Source: Ectocarpus siliculosus
Lineage: Eukaryota > Sar > Phaeophyceae > Ectocarpales > Ectocarpaceae
Assembly (NCBI GenBank): GCA_000310025.1
Contig: FN649734.1
Coordinates: 5,665,349 to 5,729,348, forward strand
DNA length: 64,000 bases
Direction of reading: 5' to 3'
Position numbers and translations under genes: made by a program. This document shows positions 49,801 to 58,150 of this stretch, piece after piece. How positions within the stretch are numbered: the stretch's first letter is position 1; each line of letters begins with the position of its first letter. The notes under the pieces are model-generated. The model saw nothing but the letters and a program-made list of their open reading frames with translations. It did no database searches and was not told the DNA's origin.

Positions 49801-51927
49801 TACATCTCAAGGGTCTCTAACCGTCGCGCAAGCAGTGTCTGTTCAGCATCACTAGTGGACAAAGACCATTCACGGATATCGGTCCACGCTCCGGCACGCA
49901 GCTGCATGCAAACAACGTTTCTTCGACGTCCGATCTTCAAGTTGCCTCCAAAAGGTACGCCCACGCCCGCTGGTGAGCTGTCACGGTTCAGGTAGTTGCG
50001 GTCCGGACAACTGATGATATGGACGTAACCAGTACGGGGTGTGTGGTCAAGGGTTTGACACTGAGGAAAGCACGCAGCCTCCGTGACCAACTCATGAACT
50101 TGCTTGGTTCGGTTGGGTGCTTCGGCTGGTTGCGAGTGACACCAAAACGACCGATCAATAAATGACTACCGCTGTCGGCCATGCTCACCGTTTGAGAACC
50201 AAGTCCTGCTCCGCCATGGCCCCCAGCACGAGCCGCATCTGCAGCCGTAGCCCGCTTCCTCCTTCCTCCATTTCCCCGCACCTTCTTCCTTTCTTCCTCC
50301 ACCTCTTGTCGGGCCCCTGCAGCTTCACGATCTCCGCCTTTGCCTATTCAAACCTCCGCTCAACCTTTTTCTGTTTCGGCTCGTATTCCAAACTAGGTTC
50401 CCTGGATCTCCTTGACGCGCTCAATGGTAATAACCGCCCTGTAGCCGCTGTCCTTGAATTCCGGTGCCTATCTCCCGAACCTTTCCCTACCGATGTCAGC
50501 TGACTCCACGATACGATATATCGTGATTAGGGTGTCGGCGCGTGTACTGCGTTATCCCCTCACGGGCTCTTGTCGAGAGCGTTTCGCACAAAGGAGTGGC
50601 TCAAGTTCCTTTTACAGAGAGAGTTGCAGACAAGAGCAAGAGGGTAGAAGAGCCTGCTGCGCCTCTTGTCTGTCTGTCATACCCACATCTATCACATCTA
50701 GGTATCCCCCTCGGAGATGTCGGATATCTGCATCTTGCCGAGTACACACACAAACAACGTGGTCCTTGGTAAAAAAACAATACTATGGTGAACCATCGCC
50801 CCCCCCGGCCACTGAGGGCGGGGGGGGGGCAGAAGGTGACAGTGTATAGTGTAGAGGTCGAGTAGGTCTACAAGTGCGGCCGAGTGTACTGCGCGTCTTC
50901 TGCTCGATCTGTCAATTATTTGCGACGTGTGCCGGCCTTCATCATGACGGTTGCGCATTATGGAACTCGTGTGTTTCACAGGAAACGAAAATTCGAGGGT
51001 ACAGTAGCATATTTTCTAGTTTAACGACCATTTCTTCTCTGAACTGTATACATGCAAATAAATACGTCCTCCCTTGGAAATTACTTTGAAGGTGAATCTG
51101 TTGGTGGAAGTTGTTTGTGATATGACTTTCGTCCGTGCGGCTCGTAGGGTATAGTTTCTTCACATGTTCAAAATTTGTACGAACGAACGTGAATGGACGC
51201 CAGCATCGTTACGAATACATGTGGCCGTGTGCTGAGATTCTAGAAGCAAACGTATTAGATGAAGAATCATTTGACCCGCGTTTGCTCACAACCAATCAAT
51301 ACGAATTTACGAACCTTGGTGAGGAATACTTTGGTCTTTGGTATTTGCCCTGTGCATGTTGCTTCGAAACCCCACCCCAACCCTTCTCAGAAAGATTCTG
51401 CGCCCGTACGCCCAATTGTTGCTCGCAAACTTTTCACAGACCATCGGTTACAATTTGGGCCCATGAGGGATCCTCGTGCGGTGGCTGTCAGCTCCTACTT
51501 CCACCACGTAAACAGCAAAAAAGGGGGCGAGAATTTCCTGAAACGGCGCCCCTCTTTGGACGAGGCCGTTTTGGAGGTTCTCCCGCAACTTTGCCACTTG
51601 ACCACTCTACGCCACATCATGTTCGAGGGTCTACTGTCCGACAGGAGCGAAATGTTTTGGTACGAAGAAACCCTCGAAGACCCCTTTGCCTGGCACTACC
51701 GCTGGGCGTCATTCGCCGGGCTGATTCTCCCTCGAGCCTGGATCGACGGCATGGTAGCGGTAAATCAAGAGCGACTGTTTTTCAACCGTCACCCCGGAGG
51801 AGGAAAGCGTACAGCCAAGAGGACCTGGCGGGACGAGGTTTCCCCAGGGATACATCATGACATGGAATCTATCCTTCGGAAGTGGTTGCCCCCAGTGCTT
51901 CTAGCGCGATTTGAAGTTCCACCTTGA
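43822..51927 (+). CDS. sulfotransferase, secretory pathway, four exons
   Basis: Sulfotransferases move sulfate from PAPS to sugars, proteins or small molecules. Exons 43822-44021, 44522-44719, 46401-46582 and 51440-51927 have matching phases (2, 2, 1) and give 355 residues. Exon 1 starts with a hydrophobic segment (CLLLALALLDASVV), a signal peptide or type II anchor. Exon 2 holds the PAPS 5'-phosphosulfate loop (EPKSGTSFMFEWAKVVLKHA). Exon 3 is Cys-rich (CPWGH, CWSIHG, WTCLQETPC). Exon 4 holds the 3'-phosphate-binding motif (MRDPRAVAVSSYFHHV), then FWYEETLEDPFAWHYRW and the C-terminal RTWRDEVSPGIHHDMESIL, both typical. Cys residues suggest disulfides and a Golgi-lumen enzyme; carbohydrate sulfation is likely for an alga but the acceptor is unknown. 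The 4.86 kb last intron contains repeat B copies and an antisense copia gag relic. A small exon missed inside it cannot be excluded. Confidence 0.85.
46703..46937 (+). repeat. dispersed repeat B, full-length copy
   Basis: Starts agggtgtccgcgcgtgtact, has ctcttgtcgagagcg, gcacaaaggagtgactcac and agagtgacagacatg, and ends in three ctcggagat units before ctgtatcctgctgagtac. It lies in the sulfotransferase's last intron. Confidence 0.8.
48567..50302 (-). mobile_element. degraded Ty1/copia gag relic
   Basis: On the minus strand, blocks of a copia-type gag lie in shifting frames: LETLEMYPGEDPKL, then FFARVDGFVNIMRLL, KSEREIVHIVVRQL, METVVRTACANIVV, and a zinc knuckle CVRCGRHGHSLGDC near 49.3 kb. 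At least three frameshifts separate them. The Gly/Ala-rich frame at 49,094-48,567 follows. No pol remains at lower coordinates. It lies inside and antisense to the sulfotransferase's last intron, so it postdates or enlarged that intron. Confidence 0.72.
50528..50756 (+). repeat. dispersed repeat B, full-length copy
   Basis: Starts agggtgtcggcgcgtgtact, carries ctcttgtcgagagcgtttcg and gcacaaaggagtggctcaag, and ends with a single changed ctcggagat unit and cttgccgagtacacacac. It lies in the sulfotransferase's last intron, near the end of the gag relic. Confidence 0.8.
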
Positions 51928-53109
51928 AGTATCGACGATTTGTGTTTGTAGCTGCGGTGGTTGTTCGTCCAACAAAAAAGCTGTTTTGCGTCAGATATTA
52001 TAGCTTGCATGCACCACGCAGCCTTCCCGCAGCAGAAATTACCTGAAAGCACAACCGCAAAGACTGTTTTCCTCGCCTCGCGGTGGACAACTGCAATTGG
52101 ACAGTGCTGTTTCTTCACAAAATGGCGGAAATCGGGTGGTTGCCTCTTGAATGCTTGTGGGACGTGTGAAAGGCCTTGAAAGGTAACTGCGCGGGGTGCA
52201 GCAAGCCCGTCCTGGGCGTTCGTTCTCTCGCTTCTACTTCCTCAGTGTGTAGTTGTTTACCATGCTTTGGTGGTGTCCGTCTCATCCAAGGCTATCTCCC
52301 ACGAAGAAATCACAAGACGACTCCCTGTGCCACGCCACCACCACGACGGGGAAAGCTCCTCTGCCATCGGCCGTGGCTGTCTCCCTTATGCCCTTCGGCC
52401 AGACTATTCTTTCCGACAACGAGTAAATATTGGCTTGTGGGATCCGCGGTTCTTCGTTTGAGAAGAAAAACGTACAACCTCTGGGGTTCACGGTTTGACA
52501 GTCTAGATACAGGCGTATGCAGTAGCGCTTTCTCCAGACGACGTGAAAGTAAAAGCGCCTTCTTGGTGTTGAAGACACGTGTTCTGGCTGGTCCTGGTCT
52601 CTCTAGAACTAAGAACTCTGTGATTGACACGATGGAATCGAGCCCATGCCACGAAGCACATGCAAACCATGGGCGACAATGACAATTGTGGTTGTCTCCT
52701 GTCACTGGGCTGTGCCGGTTTACGTTGTTAACCCTCAGTTGATAGCTTCTGATGGTCCTCTGGTGGTCCTCTGTTGATCTTTTGGATGGGTATGTTGCGG
52801 GGCAGGCCAATAGAGAACCATTGCCTCTTGCGCAAAGGTAACAATACTTGACTGTGTGTTTGAAATATTGGCTTGATTTTCTGTACGAAGGGAGAACGCG
52901 AGCCTTTCTTATTTTCTCCTTGAAGCTTGTGCTCGGGGCCGTTACATCAACAAAACGTTTGCCTCGAAGAGGAGTTTGGCAAAAAATATGGACATGCGGT
53001 GGCCGTCGCCATCTTGTATCCACCAAATGATGATGTATCCACAATTTATGATGTACTCGTTGCACAATAACAGTAGATTCCACATGCGATCGAGCTTCAA
53101 CTGCTAGGT
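51928..53109. other. intergenic, no gene seen
   Basis: Sequence after the sulfotransferase stop. ORFs up to 257 codons on the minus strand (from 53,083) lack motifs and are read as chance. Confidence 0.5.
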
Positions 53110-54420
53110 CCTATATGGCCGAGAGAGAGAGAGAGAAGTGGAGAAAGAGTGTGGGAGAAGGAAACTCGATGGAAGAGACACAGACGGCGGTGGAGGTGGA
53201 GAGAGACACAGGAAGTGTTACAGATGTGCACAAGCCGCATCGCACCCACCATCCATGTCTAACCTGCCTCAATAGCGAAACGTCCTTCACTGCTATCACC
53301 AAGCACGACGTACTCTGCTTGTTGTGTCGTCGAATGTCTTCCCGGTTGGCGAGGAGCGTGGCAAATACGAGCCGTAAGCCCGCTCCTCCACTCCCCGGGT
53401 CCACCGCTACGAGTGCTCCCTCCGGCTCTCCGGCCTCCGCTTCTCCCGGCTCCCTGCGCTCCTCATCCACCACGCTCCGGACCTCCAGCATCGACACCAG
53501 AGTGTTCTTGTTCAGCATCGAGACGAGACCTGTGCTCGGCCCGACTCCCGATCTCGTGCGGCCTGGCAGATGCGGGTCTGCCATACCCTCCGCTTTCTTA
53601 GCCGGGTGAAGCTGCCACACGGCGTGAGCCATGAGGAGGGGCATCGCGGCGTCCGGAGGCGGCGGCGGCTGACCTGGAGCGGGGGTCACCGAAGGTTACG
53701 GCGAAGCGGCAGAGGGCGGTTGGCCAGGAGCGGGGGTCATCGACGGTGACGGTGAAGCGGCAGAGGGCGGCGGGGAAGGCGCGGGAGCAGGCGACGGCGT
53801 CGACGCTGGCGGTGGCCTTGCCGCGGTCAGCGGCGCGATAGACCGGTTCGACGGCGTCGGGGGTAGACCGAAGTTGATCGAGACAGCCGGCGGCGTGCAC
53901 GCGGGAGGTGTCGGTGCAGCGGGGATATCAGAAGAATCCCCTCGCGGGTTGTCGCCGACGTCGCCCACGACACGCTGTGGGTGTAGACGACGCGGCTGGT
54001 GGACGCCTCGAGGACCTTGACGGTGCCGCTCGGGTGATTGTCGCTGCCGTTGAGGTAGTACCACAGCGTTGGCTGGTCGAGCTTGGTACGGCGCTCCTTA
54101 CGCATGAAACTCGGCTGAAAGGCGGGCGGCACGCGGAACGGCCCCTGCTCACCGGTGAACATCTCGTGCGGCGAGCATCTCCCGGGGTTGGTCTTTGTCG
54201 CCGACTGGTTGACAGCGTTGGCGCCCCATTTCGCCGTTTCCATCCAAAGACGGTCACCGCGCTCGTCGAGGTCGGGGATGGATAGGAAGCCGACGTTGAA
54301 CACACGGCCAGCGCTTCGGTGAGCGGCCATGCCGGCCTTCATGATGCGCACAGATGGCACTCTCGACGGCGTTGCTGTACGTGAACTTGTATACCACTAA
54401 ACGGGTAAGTGTCGCCCATG
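53110..54420 (-). mobile_element. degraded Ty1/copia integrase fragment
   Basis: A minus-strand frame (about 54,360 to 53,830) reads as the end of a copia integrase and the following linker: MKAGMAAH, WGANAVNQSATKTNP, SPHEMFTGEQGPFRVPPAF, RTKLDQPTLWYYLNG and VVYTHSVSW. A frameshift near 54,370 separates an upstream piece (YSNAVESAI) that should hold the catalytic Glu region. The Pro-rich linker continues to about 53,600. Reverse transcriptase and RNase H are not seen, so this is a truncated relic. Confidence 0.72.
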
Positions 54421-54639
54421 ATGGGTATTGATTTGTGGTCTGTATTTCTTCCCTACGGATCGCGGAAGCTGTGGTGCGTTGGATCCAGATGTAACTGTTG
54501 AACAACTGTTTACTCGAAACTGTTTCATAAGAACCTGCTACTCTCAACGTAGGTTGAACAATCGAGAACAATAAACGGTGTCCTTTGTAGTGGGCCCTCT
54601 GCGTAGGGGTATGCATAAGAACCCCGTATTTCATAGGCG

Positions 54640-54990
54640 GATGCCAGCTGGAAAAACGAGCTTTGAAAAAGAGCGTCTAGTCTCGGCCAAAATAAGCAGT
54701 TCTTAAGTACGGGCGCCGACTGTATACGGCGAGGTCCAAAGTAGTCCAGGCTGATGGCCCCACCCGGCCCTGACGGAAGTGGAATGGTGAGAATTGACCA
54801 TCGTACAGTTTTTATCTGGCGGTTTTGCGGCCATGCAGCGCAGCATTGTGAGGAGCAGAAGCAGGTGCAAGCGTTCATCATGCCACTCCATCAATCTAGT
54901 TGCTCCCGAGCTGGGTGTTGTGGCAACTCCAAGGTGGTATGAAGTGTTGGAGAGGCCTTCGAGCACCACCCAAGGGCGCATGCACTCAGG
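54640..54990 (-). mobile_element. possible Ty3/gypsy integrase fragment
   Basis: A minus-strand frame contains ILTIPLPSGPGGAISLDYFG, close in style to the segment that opens a gypsy-type integrase core (Pro-rich, then a Ser-hydrophobic-Asp-Tyr/Phe start of the catalytic domain). The preceding zinc-binding region is only hinted at (CMAAKPPDKNC, other frame). Too short for certainty. Confidence 0.35.
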
Positions 54991-55449
54991 CACATAAATA
55001 TTGAGGGAAGATTAATCGTTGAGGAGGCATGCAGCTCTGTACTGCTAGAGCGCTGGGCGTCCGAACGAGATGGTTTGGTGAGTTGGTGGGCCAAGTCCAA
55101 GCTCTTCTTAGATTGGGTAGGCGATCACTGTCCGTACTTGCTTGTCTGTTCTTCGGGTTAGGGTTGGGGTTACCACGACGTCGTTACGCCCCGTCTCTCA
55201 TCATGATGAAAACAACGGCAATCTTCGAGGATTGGCACGTTCAAATGAGGCAAGCTGCATTGCCATCGCAGTATAAGAATACGGCATCGGGATGACGGTC
55301 GCCTACACGGTTCTATGTACCTCCGAAAAGAGGTTGCACGTGTAGCTAGCGTCCAAGACAGCGACCAACCTCGAGCCTTGGAACTCACTAGGAAGCTGCT
55401 GCGTGCAAATATTACATGATCGGGCACAGGTTTATGCACCTCTTACGAC

Positions 55450-55690
55450 ACAACAGTTCCCTTGCCACCGACATTACCGCCGCCTAAACAACAGGAACAA
55501 TTTGGGATTACAACTAAACCCCCTCACGAGCAGCCCCTTCTCGGTAGACGCATCACCACCGATACTACCTGGAGAGTAAGGGTTTGTTTGATCGGCCAAC
55601 AACCTGGGGTATCATCTATCACAATCTTGGTGAAACGCGCGATGGGTATCCATGTGCTTTGTCACATCGAAAAGACGACCCATGGTGGTG
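55450..55690 (+). repeat. dispersed repeat D, copy 2
   Basis: Counterpart of 33,650-33,890 (see that entry); same orientation, about two thirds similar by eye. It precedes a repeat C copy here, whereas at 31-34 kb repeat C comes first. Confidence 0.65.
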
Positions 55691-56019
55691 ATCGTTAGCC
55701 CTCTACACCAAATACTTTATCCCGTTTGCTTACATATCCTGCACGCGCACATAATCCCCCCCCCGTTGTGTCAAAATGGTCAAGCACCCATGGATGACCC
55801 ATGGGCAACAAAGTGCCCATGGGCGGTTTAACAGAACTGTAGGAGGTGTGGGAGACCCGGGGGGAGGGGGGCTATGTGTCTGGAGTTTTTCCCGCGTGCA
55901 CCCTTGCGAAAACCAACGAAATTTGTGCGACCTGGTCATGTATCACGCCGGTTGTATCCCATACCGCATCGATACATCGGGGATATGTATCCGATATATA
56001 TCCGGATATCGTATCGATA

Positions 56020-56051
56020 TCGCACGATACAGGAAATGGATTGGATACGAT
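56020..56051 (+). repeat. exact 32-bp repeat, also at 60,500-60,531
   Basis: The block tcgcacgatacaggaaatgg and its 12 following bases are identical at both sites. Each is flanked, on opposite sides, by gatatcg-rich sequence, suggesting pieces of a longer repeat of related units. Confidence 0.85.
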
Positions 56052-56199
56052 TCTCATGGGGGTATGCATGAGAAGATTGCGGGTGTCTGTCATCTGTCGG
56101 TGGTCTCCACAGCTCCACAGCACCAGCAGCGCCAGCGATGATGCAAACCATGCAAGGGCCGAACGCCAAAGCGCTGACGACTTGGCGTTAAACCCGGGG

Positions 56200-56505
56200 A
56201 TACATGGGTACATGCCCCTCCCCCCGCCCCCATCTTGGGTTGGGTGTTTGTCGCGTGGCAACGACGTTGTAAGACAAGCCGCCGCCCCCGGTGTTTGTCA
56301 TCGGGGTTGGACTTCGTCGCTTGGCAATGACATTGCACAAACAAGCCTCACTCCGCGCAAAGGGGATGATCCCACCACGTTGTGTTAAATTGGTCGAGCA
56401 CCCTCGAGGCAGTTACACAGTGCGTATACCTTTCTCTGGAAGTCAAAGCAACAGAAAATAAATTACGTAATACGCAGCTGTCATTCGTACGCAAGGGATT
56501 AAGCA
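56200..56505 (+). repeat. dispersed repeat C, copy 2
   Basis: Counterpart of 31,430-31,790. Here a segment with gttgggt..cgt/cttggcaacgac is present twice in tandem (near 56,236 and 56,302), so this copy is internally duplicated. Confidence 0.75.
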
Positions 56506-57060
56506 CAAGATTCCGAACACCCTCACCAGGATGCAGTGCACCCTTCATGCGACTCGCCGAATACCTCACGGCGCTTCGCGCTTGGTCATGTGAGAGCCTG
56601 GTCCTGTGAGAACCCGGCGTGCTCCGTCCCGGCTTTGTAGGGATGCGAGGTCAATGGTCTGGCGACTACGGCATGCACGACTATGAGTACACCGCCCCCC
56701 TCCCCACGGACCCCGATTATCGAATAGAAGGCTTAGGTGTCTTGAAGTTTTCTTCACGTGCACCATTGGGTTTTACGAACTTTTATTTCGGGGGAGTACA
56801 TCGAGCGCCATTCATCGATCAGGAGTCTCCCGAAGGCACCCTGTGCCACTTTTTTTTCTTGGCCCCAACCACGGTGTGCGTTTTGTACCAAGCTGGCACT
56901 CGCTCGCGTACCCTTTCGCATCGACAAATATGAACAACCCACAGATCTATCGGTGATGGAAGAGAGGTCGGCGAGTTAAAGCTGTCACAAGCAAGGAAGG
57001 AATCGGGGAAACATTGTCGGGTCTCCGACACTGTCGGTGGTTTCGTGAAACCGCCGATGA

Positions 57061-58150
57061 GGCACCCATGGGCGGCACCCATGGGCAGCCCATGGGGGGC
57101 AACCTACACTATTTGACAAATGGACTAAGCTTCCATGGAAGTCGAAATTTACTTCCGTGGAAGAGGTTTACTGCTGCCATTGAAGTGGTTATCCCTTCCG
57201 TGGAAGTCACTGTCACTTCCATGGAAGTAAAATTCGACACTTGTGGAAGTTAGACTGACTTCCACGGAATCTGTTCGTCCGTCTCGGGCTCCAATTTCCA
57301 TGATGCTTCCACGGAAGCGGTAAACAACTTCCATGGAAGTTAATCGACTTCCAGCGACTTCCATGTAAGTTGATCTGCTTCCATGGAAGCACCCGGTATC
57401 AACCGTCGTTGCTTTCACGAAAGACGCATTTCGGACTTCCACGGAAGCGCGACAAGCTTCTATGGAAGTACTACTTCCAAGGCAGCTCGTCGCTCGACAG
57501 AGTCTCTGCTACTTCCATATGGAAGCATTATCAATTCCATGAAAGCATCCTCCATGGAAGTGAGTAACGAGGTCGAAACGGACTTCTTCCGTGGAATAAC
57601 CGAAAATTCACCATGAACGCAACTTCCACGGAAGAAGCCTCTGGACATGTGGTCATTCCAGCTTCCCTATCGTAGCCGTAACCGTGACCCTAACTCAAAG
57701 CAACTTCCACGGAAGCGCCTGGACATGTGGTCCTACCAGCTTCCCTACCCTAACCCTAACCCTAACCCTATCCCTAACCCCGAAAAGAACATGGACGCTA
57801 ACCCGAGGCTGAATACTTCCATGGAAATTGCCCTAAACCTGTTTCGAATAGCTTCCATGGAAGTGGCACATCCACATTTCGAATATTTTGTTCCATGGAA
57901 GGGAATATCACTTCCATCGAAGTCTTCATGTAGCACGGTACGTGTAGCTTGGTATCCGCTTCCGTGCAGATAGATCCAACTTCCGTAGAACCTGATTTGT
58001 ACTTCCATGGAAGCAGTACACATTTGTCAGATAGTGTGGGATGGGCTGCCCACGGGCAACACGTTGTGCGCATGGGCTGCCCGTAGACAGCCCACGGGCG
58101 GACCACGCGCGCCAAAGTGGCCACGGGAAATGGCCGCAGCCCATGGTCAC
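57061..58150. repeat. palindrome cluster bounded by inverted repeats
   Basis: Between 57,130 and 58,015 about 24 copies, intact or with one or two changes, of the self-complementary motif ACTTCCATGGAAGT or GCTTCCACGGAAGC occur at irregular spacing of about 15-70 bp. Examples: 57130-57141, 57216-57227, 57328-57339, 57378-57389, 57436-57447 and 57704-57715. The cluster is bracketed by a 20-bp inverted repeat (57103-57122 and 58021-58040, 18 of 20 matching). Outside it are groups of a different palindrome, GCCCATGGGC and variants (57,064-57,096; 58,042-58,145). No protein is encoded. It could be a foldback-type element or a multi-site protein-binding region; unknown. Confidence 0.8.
57748..57781. 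repeat. interstitial telomere-like tract
   Basis: Five to six CCCTAA units, one variant, inside the palindrome cluster. The preceding 45 bp (cttccacggaag ... ctggacatgtggtc ... cagcttccct) duplicate 57,623-57,670, where the equivalent tract has decayed to ccgtaaccgtgaccctaa. Confidence 0.8.

Larger units (their letters stand above)
54991..57060. other. intergenic, dispersed repeats
   Basis: No gene. It contains repeat D copy 2 (55.45-55.69 kb), a GCCCATGGGC-type palindrome group at 55,786-55,833, a ggatatcgtatcgatatcg-rich stretch near 56.0 kb and repeat C copy 2 (56.20-56.51 kb). Confidence 0.5.

Noticed and set aside
52310-53083. 257-codon minus-strand ORF
   Set aside because: No motif, no repeats with known proteins, no plausible splice sites; considered chance.
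57748-57781. A chromosome end
   Set aside because: Only five to six units with unique sequence on both sides; an interstitial tract.
57130-58015. A CRISPR-like array
   Set aside because: Repeats are short palindromes with uneven spacing and variant cores in a nuclear eukaryotic context; no cas genes.
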